Origin: Cordia subcordata
Taxonomy: Eukaryota > Streptophyta > Magnoliopsida > Boraginales > Cordiaceae
Direction: 5' to 3'
Assembly (NCBI GenBank): GCA_028554755.1
Contig: JAPTOF010000002.1
Coordinates: 16,431,001-16,495,000 of the forward strand
Length of the DNA stretch: 64,000 nucleotides
Shown: in pieces, positions 29,353 to 45,192 of the stretch
Layout: each line of letters opens with the position of its first letter
Position numbering within the stretch: the stretch's first letter is position 1
Notes under the pieces: model-generated
Seen by the model: the letters and a program-made list of their open reading frames with translations, nothing else
The model's database searches: none
Told to the model about the DNA's origin: nothing
Made by a program: the position numbers and the translations under genes

Positions 29353-30609
29353 TAGGGGTGGGAATCGGATTGGATAATCGGATATCTGATTGAAAATTTT
29401 AGTATTGGAACAGATAGTTAAAAACTATATATTCGGCCGAATAATGGATATTTGGATAGCGGATATTTCAAATTTGGATTTTTGGATTTTTTTTAATAAA
29501 CAAAAAAATAAATTTTTTATTAAAGATTTTACTCTTATCATTAGCAAAAAACTGAAAAAATTCTTATTAAAGATGGTAAATTTCTTATTAAAGATTCCAA
29601 AAAGTTTTACTTTTAATTTTAATTTTGCTCGTATTATAGATATAAACTCTTACTAATCTAAAAAAAATGCACACAACTCTCACCAATCTAATTAGGGAGT
29701 AAAATTAGAGTTACAACTCACCATCTCACACACAACTCTTACTAATCTAAAGCACCCTCACATGCTCTCACTAATCTAAACACACACACACACACAAACA
29801 ACTCTAACTAACGGCCCGTTTGGATTAGTTTTTTTTAAAAGCCTTTTTATAACAGTTTTTGAAAAATAAATTTTTTTGAGATGCTGAAAATTCTGTCTTC
29901 TAAAAAAAATTGTATTTTAACTTTTTTCAGAATTTCAATTTTTTTGGAAGCCAAGTTAAATAATTATTACAAATTTAGTGTAACTTTTTTTTAAAAAAAA
30001 TGTTTTTTCCTGAACCTTAAGATAGTACTCACCATCACAACCTACACCATCTGTCTCTCCACTCTCTCACAATACACATGCACTACACGACTCACACACA
30101 GAGACACGAACCTGCACATACACACACACATACATTTTCACGCAAATACAAACTACTCTTTCGTATTTAATTTATATATACAGAAAAAAAAAAGAAGACT
30201 ACAACTTCGATGCCTCGATGGTGCAGTTGCTGCTAGTTGCTGCTAGTTGCTAGAAAGTGGTGGTGGTCTATTGGTCGATAGAGTGGTGGTCGGTGGTTGC
30301 ATGGTTGGGGGTCTGGTGGGTAACAGCGTCAATACGATGCTTTTAGTTTTGGTACGTTAGGGACTTGGGAAGGAACTTAGCTTATTATTTTAGAGCATTT
30401 GTTAATTTAACTTAAAAGAAAAAGAAAAATGGGTACCCAATTTCCGAATGGGTAGTGAAATAGCTATCCGAAATCCGATCAGGAAATCCAAAAAAAATCC
30501 GGATATCGGATCGGATATATCCGAAATCCGAAAATTTGCTATTTTTCCTACCTATACGAAATCGGATGCGGATACGGGTTCGAATATGGATCGGATATTC
30601 CCACCCCTA
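29353..30609. mobile_element. Non-autonomous hAT-like DNA transposon
   Basis: The inverted ends are TAGGGGTGGGAAT and ATTCCCACCCCTA. Flanking 8-bp copies are CCTGTTAG (29345-29352) and GCTATTAG (30610-30617), 6 of 8 identical. The uninterrupted paralogue at 62908-62915 has GCTATTAG once. The subterminal regions are dense in CGGAT/ATCCG words in both orientations (29365-29480 and 30460-30600), typical of hAT transposase binding regions. There is no transposase: the longest frame (29390-29656) is low-complexity Lys/Phe/Asn-rich. CA/CACA-rich stretches fill 29660-29810 and 30035-30150. Confidence 0.88.
29812..30016. mobile_element. Truncated MITE inside the hAT element
   Basis: It begins GGCCCGTTTGGATTAG, followed by runs of AAAAGCC and AATTTC close to those of the MITE at 11888-12114, and ends at TTTTTTCCTGA without the expected GCCAATCCAAAC terminus. 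It is read as a MITE of the same family that lost its right end. Confidence 0.6.
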
Positions 30610-31164
30610 GCTATTAGTGCAAAATTAAAATTCCATCCATGTTTAGCTTTCATCTCTGTGTGGACTGCACGTGTAATGCCATAGATAACGGGTAAACATG
30701 GACGGAATTTTGAATTTGGACTAATGCGCAATGGAGATAAAATTAACAGGCTAAAAGGTTCAATTAGAAAGATAAAGGACCGCAGCGTCATTTCATTAAA
30801 AGTTAAGGGACTATAAGGGTAATTTACCTTGAAATAATTAAATAACAATTTATCTTAATTAAAAGTTTTATATTTATGTTCATCGTAAATCTTTTTGTGT
30901 TTTTGATTGATTTAAAGCACATGTTATGGGGCATCATTATTTCATGAGGTTTATAAATTTAGTGATGTATGCAATATAATCAGGTCTAACATGAATTTTT
31001 CATCATTTAAAGAGAAGAAAAAGGAGAGAGAATGAAAATTAAGGGGGTATATAATCGGTTAGTTACGTAAGATACATTTTCTTTAGTTTTGTTACTTAAA
31101 TTTGGAACGAGTCAGACCTCTAAAGACTAACATAATTATTCCCAAGATGTAGTGACAAAGAATA

Positions 31165-31440
31165 AAAATTAAAATAAATGTAAAAGTTGAAAAAGCATGT
31201 GATTTCCTATCAATTATATTAAATGAAAAAAAAAGAAAAAGAAAAAGAGTAATTTTAGGACTGAATTCTGCAAAATATAGAATTAAAGGTTTGAACTTCA
31301 AAACTTTAATAAAAGAGCTTGAACTTATAAAAAAGTTATGCTTTACACTCTATTGAGTAATGTGTGTGTAACATTTGTAGTTTGTGTAGTGTATATAGTG
31401 TGTGTAGTGTGTGAAGTGTGTCAATTATAGCTTATAAGAT
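31165..31440. other. AT-rich and TG-rich intergenic stretch
   Basis: No gene is seen. A GTGTGTAGTG-type microsatellite occupies about 31360-31420. Homology with the block at 61112-63470 stops near 31165. Confidence 0.5.
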
Positions 31441-31762
31441 ACAAACATCCTTACAAGAGCAATACTGGAAAATCTGTTGTGATCAAGATGGTGATGGAAG
31501 CAACCTTCTACCATGTTTGGAGAGAAAGAAATCGAAGATTGCATTTTGGAAACGGAGCTTACTCTGAGGACCAAATCATGTCTTGCATCTTTTTGGATAT
31601 TAAAACTAAAACTAGACTTATTAGTAGAAACTTGTATGGGACAACACTTTCTCTAGATCTTTTGTGGAGAACTTGGAACCGTGATGGTTGACTGACTTTT
31701 CTATTGTTGTAATATTTTTTATGAAGTTAACACAAATACTCGCTTCTTTAGCAAAAAAAAAA
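31440..31762 (+). pseudogene. LINE 3' end fragment
   Basis: A short frame (31479-31691) encodes ATFYHVWRERNRRLHFGN followed by an I-x3-I-K-T-K-T-R segment. This is the pattern found after the zf-RVT zinc-binding region at the C-terminus of plant L1-type LINE reverse transcriptases. A short tail ends in CTTTAGCAAAAAAAAAA (31746-31762), the poly(A) end. The rest of the element is absent, consistent with 5' truncation. A related 3' end is present in inverse orientation at 56036-57050. Confidence 0.75.
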
Positions 31763-32409
31763 TCCTACTTATAGGCATCTTATTTTTTTATAACTATGAA
31801 TAAAACATCTTATAAAAAAGTGCCTTATAAGCTTCTTACAATAAGTTGATAAAAAATAATACTTTAGCCTTTATAGCCTTAACCGAAAAAAGATAAATAA
31901 GAAAAATTGATTTGCAACTCAAACCTAAATAAAGGGGGAAAAGAAGCAAAACAAAACAAAACAAAACAAAACAAAAAAGTTATAAGAACATACTATTCTT
32001 TTGGGATCTGCATGTCCCACACGAATCTAGTCAGCATTTATTTTATATATAAAGTCATCTCACTGATTTTCAAAAAATATAATATTCGCCACATGCTTGA
32101 CCACATGGCATACACGTCACGCATGAGTGGTGTTGTTTTAATTAGATGGCTAGACGCTTTAGCTGTTTCATACTTTCATTTCATGCACTGAAAGGTTTTA
32201 CAAGAAGACTATGCAAGTAAAATAAGACATATTGACAGAGTATCAGCTTGGTTGAGTTTTAATTGATTCAAACGAGAAAACAAAACGAAGAGCCCCTATA
32301 ATTTCGGAAAATAATAAACAAACCCCAATATTACGTAGAAGGGAATACAAGCAAAATAGTATAAAACATCAATAATACACTGGAAAATCGTATTTTTCTC
32401 TCCTCGGAA
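31763..32409. other. Intergenic stretch 3' of the second OPR gene
   Basis: AT-rich sequence with an AAAAC pentamer run at about 31950-31975. No gene or element could be assigned. Confidence 0.5.
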
Positions 32410-35288
<2,879 letters not shown>

Positions 35289-35290
<2 letters not shown>

Positions 35291-36261
35291 TTTGGGTTGT
35301 TTGATTAAAATAGTTATCATATAACTTCTATGATTTATGAAAAAATGAGTATGTTTTTTTTTTATCTATTTTTATAGTTTGTGATAAGAAAAAAAAAGGT
35401 AAATATACTTTTTAAAAATTTATTCTTGGTAAATTTTTTGTAATAATTATGTTTGTTATGAGAGAATTGGAATGAGTAACTAAAATATTTAAATTAAAAA
35501 TAAAATAAAAAAGAAATGTGATTTAAATTAAGAAATAACCTTAAATGGATAAAAGGGATTATTCATGTAGCATTGAAAGAAAAGATATGTCATAAAGCGA
35601 TGACATGGTATTAGTGCAAAGGGCACATACTATCTTGTATACAATAAACATACCTATATATATATGTGTATATGTATATATGTATATTATAATGTATAAT
35701 GCATAATATAATTATATTATATGTAATATATAGATGTACATTGAGATATGACAAAAATTGTTTGGTGTCAAATGTTGTTGCGTGGAGATCAATGATATTA
35801 CGTGGCGTTTATTATTTTATTATAAATAATATTAATATAATATTAATATAATATTAGTTTGATTTATTCCTTTTCTTGGTGGGATATATTCGGTACCTAC
35901 ATTTTGGCTTGTTTGATTGAAATAATTAGGATATAACCTTAACGATTTACGAGAAAATTGAGTATTTATATAGTTTATCATGAGATAAAAGGTAAATGTA
36001 CTTTTAAAAATTTTATTTTTGGTATGTTTTTAGTAATAATTATGTTTTTTTATGAAAGATTTGAAATGATTAAATAATATATTTAAAAATAAAATCAAAA
36101 AGAGATATGATTTAGATTAGGAAATAATCTAAAATGGATAAAAGGGATTATTCAATATTTTCTGAAGGGAAAAAAGTTATAAAATAGTAACATGTAGCAT
36201 TGAAAGAAAAGACCTGTAATAAAATGGCGAAATAATATTGGTGCAAAAAGGCATGTATTAT

Positions 36262-36265
<4 letters not shown>
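35289..36265. repeat. Imperfect direct duplication upstream of the second OPR gene
   Basis: The stretch 35289-35640 (starting near TTTGGGTTGTTTGATT) is repeated, diverged, at 35905-36265 (TTTGGCTTGTTTGATT). Shared phrases include AATGGATAAAAGGGATTATTCA and CATTGAAAGAAAAGA. It begins exactly at the start codon of the second OPR gene. The upstream region of that gene is therefore AT-rich repeat DNA, unlike that of the first OPR gene. The part 35755-35830 resembles 53455-53528. Confidence 0.75.
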
Positions 36266-36312
<47 letters not shown>

Positions 36313-36820
36313 TACAGTATAAAGCAAACCCTGATGCACACCATGCTGTGACGTGTTTACTGTTTAACAATGTTAGAAAAATACATTGTTGTCCTTCTTT
36401 TTAAAAAATTTCTCATAGATGTTCTTCCTTTTCTAGAGTCTTTTTTTTTCCATTATATTTGATTCTTTTGACTTAATTTCTTTGTAATTACAGAATCTTA
36501 ACTCTTATGATTTTCAAAATTGTAAATATATATATATATATATATATACACACACTATAGTATAAAGCAGACCCTGATGCACACCATGCTGTCACGTAGT
36601 GTTGCCAAATTGTTGCCACGTGTTTGCTGTTTAACAATGCTAGAAAAATACATAGTTGTCCTTCTTTTTAAAAAATTTCTCATAGATGTCGTTCCTTTTC
36701 TAGAGTCTTTCTTTTTCATTATATTTGATTCTTTCGACTTAATTCCTTTGTAATTACAGAATCTTAACTCTTATGATTTTCAAAATTGTAAAGACATATA
36801 TATATATATATATATATGTA
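36264..36820. repeat. TA microsatellites and a direct repeat of about 240 bp
   Basis: (TA)n runs lie at 36264-36306, about 36526-36548 and about 36796-36816. Each of the first two is followed by the same sequence (from CACTA-AGTATAAAGCA to TGATTTTCAAAATTGTAAA), giving two tandem units, 36307-36525 and 36550-36795. The second unit has an extra GTAGTGTTGCCAAATTGTTG-type insert. The repeated CCTGATGCACACCATGCTGT start resembles plant non-autonomous Helitron 5' parts, but this is not certain. Confidence 0.7.
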
Positions 36821-38556
36821 GACATTATAGGTTTGTTGCCTAAATTATGCAATCAACTAAATTATTTAGTCGTTGTTCACTTCAATTTTTCCTTTTCATG
36901 CACTCAAAAATCTTTCCTTTTCCTTTTTGTATATTATTTACACTTAATCAGTAGCCTCAAATCATGGTTAAATCATTATTTTAGTGTCATATTCAAGCTC
37001 AAACATTCTAATCTCACGCATGGTAGCACATATTTGCTTCCTTTTTATTTTACATGCTCGCAACTCCATTAATTCCTTCTTTATCACTACAATTTCTCCG
37101 TAATTTCAGATTGTGATATCTTACAAATTTCAAATTGTGCATATGCAAGGTAATCACATGTATGTTGTGACATGTATTTTGATTTACACACTAATTGCCG
37201 CTAGAATTATTGCTGAGTAGGGGTTTTCCTTATATTAAATCCTTCTGTATACATGTGTTCGTATTATTATGATGCTATATTTCACTAATCTTTTATTATC
37301 TATATTCCTTTTGTCTCGGTATATAGCTTTACGGTAAGAGAGGTATGAAAAAAAATTATTTATTATTCTACTATTTACACATCTATTTAAATGTTAATTG
37401 CCTATATGTGATTTGGGTTGTACTTATTCATCTCCATTATGGTATTTTATGTCGGTTTCTATTCTTTATTCATGTTTTTGTTATCAATTTAAGCTTCCTC
37501 TCTAAAAATACCTTTTTTATATTTTTTTTATAAAGTTATCTTAGTGACTGTTAGCATGTTATTCTTTTACTTTCAATTAGCATGTTGCTTCTTTTTGACT
37601 AAACCGGTATGAAACATATGATAGTATATTTAAATATTAAATATATTTTTAGAATATAAAGGCGAGTCTTCCTTCTGTTTTAAGAATAATATGTGAAAAT
37701 GGAATATTCTTCAAAATCCTTTTCTAATCTGTAATTTAATTTTAGACCTAAATGTAACTTTGCCAATTGACAAATATATATGAACTTGACTATTTAAAAT
37801 GTTATCATATATATTGCAGTCTATTCATTATATGGTATTTAAATCATAGTGACATTGTTAATTTCTATTTACTTTGGTAAACTATAGCAAGTTATTATAA
37901 ATCATATGAAAAAGTTGGTTTTGATACTACTCAAATATATGTAACAATGGGTTTTTCCACCATATGGTTGCAAATCTCTTTATTAGGTAGGTCTATTTTT
38001 TTTTTCTTAATACAATGTTATATTATTAAATGTATGTGTATTAATTTTTTCCCCCAATACAACGTTACATTATTAATTGTAAGTATATTATTATTGTTTA
38101 ATCTATTAAAATTATTTCATATAATTTGTTTGAAACATTTAGATGGATAAAAAACTAAATCTTCCTAATACATTAACCTGCATATAACACATCCCGTGCA
38201 GTGGGACGGGTGACATACGAGTATATATATAGAGCTGAACCTGTTGCACTGAAATGCTGCCATGTGGCACGATTTAGAGCTTTTGTTTCATTGTTCCAAT
38301 AATACCCTTGTATATATAGAAGTTTTTATTGTCAGAGCTTTAATTACAAAATGATTTCTTCCTTATTTAAAGGTAAGTATGTATGATATTTCAATTATTT
38401 CTTTTTTTAATGCTCATTCCAATCAAATTTGTATATTCCAAAGATTTGGCTATCAAATTTATATCTTTCAAATTAAATATATAAAGCTAAACCGGTTGAA
38501 CTACATTTGTTTCCTCCAAAATTTTTGGCTCATGTAAAGATGCCACGTGTCATTTT
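36821..38556. other. AT-rich intergenic DNA with a possible Helitron 3' hairpin
   Basis: No gene is found. At 38193-38210 CCCGT-GCAGTGGG-ACGGG can form a short GC hairpin of the kind that precedes plant Helitron 3' ends, but the expected CTRR terminus is not clear. Immediately after it another TA-run-plus-GTTGCACTGAAATGCTG unit starts (38221), similar in layout to the units at 36307 and 36550. Confidence 0.35.
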
Positions 38557-39922
38557 TGTTGGCTAAATACTAGTTATTGATTTTGATGATGAAAATTTTG
38601 ATATGTATTATTGAAATATATTATCCTTTTTACTAAAAGGCATCTTGTGAAGTGTCAAATATGAGTTGAAAAGATAAATACTTGGAAGATAGAAGAAGAT
38701 GAGAAATGAAGAGCATTATTTGTCAAAAATTGAAGAAGAAAATGATGAGAAGGCATAAGGAGCAGAAGAGGCGTCATAAGGGGTATTGTTTTCTTGTGAA
38801 ACGCCTTAGAATTGCAAGGGTTAAGCTCAAACTTCCACTTTTCATAATTCAAACAATATTAATCTCATGAATATTATCTTTTATAAAAGCAAAAAATGAT
38901 TTTGGATGCATGCATAGCATAAACGCATGTTTTGAAATGATTATAAGCCTTCAAAATCATTTACATAGTATTTTGAGTTTGTTTGAAGTTATGAAAGTTT
39001 GACAAAATTGGCTTATAAAGGTGTTCTAGAAGTGTATGACTTTAATTCAGCTCTCTGGGGTGGCCGGACCCCTTCAGCCTGTTAACTGGCTGACCAGGGA
39101 AGTTGCCCAGCCAAAATAGAGAAGGGGAAGAAAAGCCAGACCCCCTAGCCAGTCAACCAGCTATGGCGTCTAGCCTAATCAGAGAAGACCAAGGTGGAGC
39201 CGGGCGACCTAGCTGGTCAACCGACTGAGCAAAATATTGTAATAAATGCACTAGCCATTTATTAACGTTCTGGCCATTTTCCCCTCTTTTCTTCCACCTA
39301 CCAAAACCCTAACATTTACAACTCTTTAAATATACCTTCAAACTCATAAAAGATTATCAATCAAAGCTTGCAAAATCTAATTTCATCCATCAATTGCTGA
39401 AATCTTGAGCTATTCTTGCAAAATTTTTGAGTTTTCAAGAGACTATCTTGCTATATCATCTTGTGAGAAGAACACATCTATTCTTCATCATTTTTACTCT
39501 TCTTGATTGTATACACACTTTGTAAGCTGAGAAATCTTGAGAGATATATCTATAAAAGTTTGTAAGAGTGTGGGAAAATCCTAAGAGTGGGGCTCTTGGG
39601 TTATTTGAAGTTTGGCTTCAAAGAGTTATAGAACTTGGTTTCTTTGCTTCACCAAGATCTGAAGAAGCATTTTTAGTGAAGATTGTTGAAGTCCTAAGGG
39701 AAGCACCCTTGGTCGGTATATGTAGGCCTGGCCGAAACACCTAAAAATCGTTTGTCTTCCTACTCTCTACTCTTTATTTATTTCATTAACTTATTTTGAT
39801 TATCTTGTGTGTGATATTTTGCTTGAAAGAAAATTGTTGATTTTTTGGTGAATTTTTAAATATGAAAATTAGTGAATATCGTAAGTCACCCCCCTCTCTT
39901 CGTTAAGATATTTGCACCTACA
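38557..39922 (+). repeat. 5' LTR of element C
   Basis: It runs from TGTTGGCTAAATAC to TTTGCACCTACA (1366 bp), followed by PBS ATTGGTATCAGAAC. It is collinear with the LTRs of A. It contains the degenerate palindrome family (CAGCCTGTTAACTGGCTG region at 39076-39094). Confidence 0.92.
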
Positions 39923-39985
39923 ATTGGTATCAGAACAAGGGTTCTACCTATAGTTTAACAACTTGTAGAATTACATTTAGCAAAT

Positions 39986-41680
39986 ATGCAGGGAATTTCT
40001 ATTAAGCAAGTACCCTCTTTTGATGGAACCAACTATGTATTTTGGAAGATGAGAATGAAAATATTTATACAATTACATGATTATAAAGTTTGGAAGATTA
40101 TAGAAAATGGACCTACCTTGCCTATTAAATTAGAAGGGGATAGAAGAGTGCCTAAACCCGAAAGTGAATAGAATGATAAAGATATTAAACTATTTGAATT
40201 AGATCAAAAAGCTATACATTATTTATTCAATGCCATGTTCGCTAAGGAACTTTGAGACGAATTAGAAGTAACCTATGAAGGGACTAGCCAAGTAAAAGAA
40301 TCTAGAATTGCTATGCTTGTACATAGATATGAATTATTTAAAGTGCTTCCTAACAAAAGTGATGAGCAAATGTTCTCTAAATTTGTTGAGATTATTAATG
40401 GTTTAAAGGCACATGGAAAAGATTATTTCAATGTAAAGAAAGTAAGAAAGGTGCTAAGGAGCTTGCCATCAACATGGCAACCAAAAGTCTCATTCATCAA
40501 GGAAGTTAAAGATCTAAATACATTGGAGCTCAACGAGCTTATTGGGTCACTTATAACTCATGAGCTTGAGATAAAATACCATGAAGAGGAAGATAGGAAA
40601 GCAAAGAAGTCCATTGCACTTATTACATCAAAATATACATCAAGTGAAGATGAAGAAGACGATGAGGACCTGGAGGATGAGGAGATCGCACTTCTTCCCC
40701 GGAACTTAAAAAAATTCATGAAATTTAGAAAAATGAAGAAAGGAGCATCTTCCAACAATGCCAATTGGAAAAGTAAAGGAAAAGAAACTAAAGATTTCAA
40801 GAGGTCAAAGGAAACAAGAAGTGATGAATTGAAATGTTTCAATTGCAACAAGCCGGGGCACATAATATCAAATTGCCTAAAGCTAGCAAAGAAGAAGGAA
40901 GGCCAAGCATTCAAGGCCATTTGGGACACCTCCGAAAGTGAAGAAGATATAGAAGAGCAACATTGAGGTAGCCAACTTTTGCCTCATGGCCAATGAGGAT
41001 GAGGAACAATCTTCACCTTCTCCAACCATTTATTATTTATCTAGTGTAGAAGAGGAAGGGAAATATAGCTTTGATGAACTAAAGGATGCATTTGCTAAAT
41101 TACATGATGATCTATCTTTAGTTTTAGCAAAAAATAAGCAAATGCATAGAAAATTGAAGCTTGTTTGTGATGAAAAAGAAATTTTGGAAAAGAAAAATGC
41201 TTCTCTTATTGAAAAAATAGGAATCTTGGAAAAAGAAAATGACTCATATGCCGAAGATTTTGTAAAGTTTGAAAAAGAAGTTAAAGATTTGAAAAAGAAA
41301 AATATGGATTTAAATGGCATCATTCAAAAATTTAGAAATGGCAAGGACAACTTTAAAAAACTCCTTGGATGTCAAAAAATAGCTTTTGACAAAAGTGAAA
41401 TTGGCTATAAACCAAACATTACCCAAAAAATATTTCAAAACCTATTTTGTCAAAGCTTCTACCTCTATCTCCTCCACCTTACCAAAGTCAAACATTACTT
41501 GTATATATTGTGAAAAGAAAGGACATGTATCGACTCATTATTATTATAAAAAACTTTGTGATAGAGGATCACATGTCCCACATTTGGCGAAGACCCAAAT
41601 GGGTTATCAAGGCCAAAAATTGAAACTAGCATCAAGGATCCAAGGTGTTGGGGACACCAAAATAAAGAATTGTATTTGAA
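39986..41680 (+). pseudogene. gag: gag of element C (capsid, zinc knuckles, coiled coil), broken
   Basis: It starts MQGISIKQVPSFDGTNYVFW at 39986. The frame stops at 40169-40171, and the capsid continues from about 40172 with an indel to 40963 (FSKFVEIINGLKAHG, VLRSLPSTWQPKV, LNELIGSLITHELE). An acidic stretch (SSEDEEDDEDLEDEE) precedes a perfect first knuckle CX2CX4HX4C (CFNCNKPGHIISNC, 40835-40876). After a stop, 40986-41513 encodes the charged coiled coil (KEILEKKNASLIEKIGILEK). The second knuckle (CIYCEKKGHVSTHY, near 41500-41545) has its last Cys changed to Tyr. The role would be RNA packaging into virus-like particles; in published sireviruses the coiled coil binds LC8-like proteins. 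Confidence 0.88.
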
Positions 41681-41719
41681 TTTCGTGTGTAGTTATGCAA
41701 TGAAAGCAAAACTAGCAAG

Positions 41720-44700
41720 ATGAAGTGAATCTTGGATAGTGGTTGCTCCAAACACATGACGGGAAACTCATCACTCTTCTATAAATTGAAGAAAACAAAA
41801 GGAGGAGATGTTACCTTTGGTGACAATAGCAAAGGAAAAATAATTGGGAAAAGAAGCATTGGTAATGAAAATTCTCTTGCTTTAGACAATGTTTTACTTG
41901 CAGAGGGTCTTAAATTCAATCTACTTAGTATAAGTCAATTATGTGACAAATGACATAAAATAGTATTTCAATCCGCTAGTTGCATTGTACATGAATGTGG
42001 AAATGATAATGTGTTATTTGTAGCTAAAAGAAATGAAAATATCTACACCGTTGAAACTGATCAACTTGTATGTCAACATGTTAAATGTTTATCCGTTGTG
42101 CATGATAATGCTTAGTTATGACATAGAAGATTAGGACATGCTAGCATGAGTTTACTAAATGATTTATCAAAAATAATTTAGTTAGAGACTTACCAAAACT
42201 AAAATTTGAAAAAGATAAAATTTTTTATGCTTGTTAATTAGGGAAATAGCACAAGACATCTTTCAAACCTCTCAACAAAGTTTCAACTAATAGAACATTG
42301 CAATTATTACATATGGACTTGATTGGACCAATTGATGTGGCTAGCCTAGGTGGATCTAGATATACTTTTGTGGTTGTAGATGACTACACTAGATTTATAT
42401 GGGTCATGTTTTTTGCACATAAAAATGATGCCTTCAATGAATTTGCAAGGTTGTGTAAAAAAGTGCAAAATGAGAAAAGCTATTTTATAACTTACATTCG
42501 TAGTGATAATGGCATGGAATATGTGAACACTCATTTTATGCATTTTTGTGATGAACATGGCATAGAACACAACTTTTCGGCCCTCGGACTCCTCAACAAA
42601 ATGGGATAGTAGAGAGGAAGAATCGTACATTACAAGAAATGGCAAGAACCATGCTCAAAGAACATAACTTGCCAACATATTTTTGGAGTGAAGCCGTAAA
42701 CACCACATGTTATGTGCAAAATAGAGTTTTAATTAGACATATTTTGAATAAAACTCCATTTAAGCTATGGAATGGAAAAACACCTAAAATTTCACACTTC
42801 AAGATGTTTGGTTGTAAATGTTTTATCTTAAATACTAAAGCTCACTTAAGGAAATTTGATACTAAATCGGATGAAGGTATATTTTTGGGTTATTCCACAA
42901 AGAGTAAAGCTTATAGAATTTATAATAAAAAACTCTTGTTGTAGAAGAATCAATGCATGTTATATTTGATGAAACTAACCCATTTGAGCTGACAAAGGTA
43001 ATTGATGATGTAGGTTAACTTTTGGAAAAGACTACACTTGAAGATTCATCTCCAAAAGACAAAAAGATTCCAAAAAAACAAGAAGATACAAAACAAGAAG
43101 AAGAACATCAAGAAAAGGAGTCTCAAGCCAATATGGAAAGTAGAAAATACTTAAACAAAGAAAACATTGAGACAAAAGAGACTCATGAAGATCTACAGAA
43201 AAGTTGGAAGTTTGTAAGGTTTCATCCTCAAGATCAAATTCTTGATGATCTATCTCAAGGAGTAAGAACTAGTCGTAATATTAATGATTTTTGTGAACAT
43301 CATTCATTTATTTCTCATATTGAACCTAAAAATGTAAAAGAAGCTTTACTTGATGAAAATTGGATAATGGCCATGCAAGAAGAACTAAATCAATTTAATA
43401 GAAACAAAGTTTGGAAGTTAGTTGAAAGACTTAGAGATAGACCAGTAATTGGAAACAAATGGGGTGTTTAAAAACAAAGTAGATGAGGCCGGTATAGTAA
43501 CTAGCAATAAGGCTAGACTTATAGCTCAAGGATATAATCAAGAAGAAGGGATTGATTATGATGAGACCTATGCCTCCGTAGGTAGACTTGAATTTAAACT
43601 CTATCAAATGAACGTCAAGAGTGCTTTTCTAAATGGTTTTATTGAAGAAGAGGTATATGTTGAACAACCTCCCCGTTTTGAAAATTCTTGCATTCCAAAT
43701 CATGTTTTTAAATTAGAAGAGACATTATATGGTTTAAAGCAAGCTTCTAGAGCTTGGTATGAAAGACTTAGTGGATTTTTTGTGAAAATTAACTTTGAAA
43801 GAGGAAAACTTGACTCCACTTTATTTATTAAAAGAGAAGTAAATGTAATTCTACTTGTACAAATTTATGTTGATGATAAAATATTTGGTGCTACTAATGT
43901 ATCATTGTGAATGAGTTTTTCTAAGTGTCTGCACAAGAAGTTTGAGATGAGTATGATGGGAGAATTAACCTTCTTCCTTGGACTCCAAATTAAGCAAACA
44001 AAGGAACGTATCTTCATCAACCGAGCCAAATGCACCAAGGAAATTATCAAAAAATTTGGGCTTGAAGATGCAAAGGAGATTGGGACTCCCATGAGCTCCT
44101 CAACAAAATTGCACAAAGATGAAAAAGGTAAACTAGAAGACGAGAAGAAATATAGAGGTATGATTGGTAGCTTACTCTATTTAACTGCCTCTAGACCAGA
44201 TATCATGTTTGCAGTATGCTTATGTGCTAGATTTCAATCCAATCCTAAGGAAACACATTTAGTTGCTGTAAAAGAATAATTAGATATCTTAAAGGAACTA
44301 CTCATCTAGGGCTTTGGTATGCAAAAAGAACCTCATTTGACTTATGTGAATTTTCTGATGTTGATTATACTGGATGTAAGGTAGATCGTAGTGGAACTTG
44401 TCAATTCTTAGGACATTCTTTAGTATCTTGGTCATGTAGGAAACAAAATAATGTTGCAATCTCCACCTCCGAAGTGGAATATATTGTAGCTAGTAGTTGT
44501 ATAGCTCAAATTTTGTGGATGAAACAAAATTTACTTGATTATGGCTTACAATATGATCATGTTCCCATATATTGTGATAATACTAGTGTAATTAATCTCA
44601 TTAAGACCTCAATTCAACGTTCAAGAACTAAGCATATTGAGATTAGGCACCATTTCATTAGAGATCATGTGCAAAAAGGTGATATTATACTTGAATTTGT

Positions 44701-44800
44701 TGATACTCTGCATCAAGTTGCTAATATTTTAACTAAGCCATTGAATGAGGATCAATTTTGTAAGATTAGAAGAGAAATTGGAATGATAAAAAGTGGTTAA
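41720..44800 (+). pseudogene. pol: pol of element C (PR-INT-RT-RNase H), broken
   Basis: The protease begins LDSGCSKHMTGNSS (Asp codon 41735-41737). Just before it the conserved Trp codon of A is TGA. Integrase at 42298-42945 shows LLHMDLIGP, FVVVDDYTRF and IRSDNGMEY, the catalytic Asp-Asp part. Reverse transcriptase (about 43370-43990) shows [22 protein letters not shown], then a deletion of about 40 bp relative to A near 43590, [12 protein letters not shown], and YVDD at 43866-43877 followed by an unusual Lys. RNase H runs to the stop at 44798-44800 and shows PIYCDNTS, RTKHIEIRHHFIRD and LTKPLNEDQF. Frameshifts occur near 43465, 43590 and 44277, and stops at 41952, 42114 and 43910. The element is inactive in cis. 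Confidence 0.9.
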
Positions 44801-45192
44801 ATTGCATGAATATGTGTTTGTATAGCCTGGGTGTGAGAAAATATGCATATAGGCATACTCTGACCTAGACGGTCGACCTAGCCAATCGACCGACTAAACC
44901 TATAGGGTGCCCGGCTTAATGGGAAATTTTTTTTGTGGTTTCTAATTCGGCTCGATTGACCTCCGCGACTAGCCGATTGATCAGCTGAATGCGAACAAGG
45001 CTTAAGTTAGGGGTTTTTAACCCCAAAATCTCACAAACTCAATTTCTCAACCCCTAACCTAAATTTTCTCTCAAACCCATCTTTAATTCTTCAACTTTCA
45101 ACCAATTTCTCCCAAAATTCTTTTCACATTCTCATTACCCACATCAAAAACAAGCTTTTACCGATTTAATCTTCAAAAATCCACTCAAAATC

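Noticed and set aside
29390..29656. 88-codon Lys/Phe/Asn-rich frame as a hAT-encoded protein
   Set aside because: Low complexity with no transposase motif, and it lies in AT-rich subterminal DNA of a non-autonomous element.
36148..36339. Frame with a run of Ile-Tyr repeats, and its relatives at 36773-37072
   Set aside because: It is produced by the (TA)n microsatellite and has no support as a protein.
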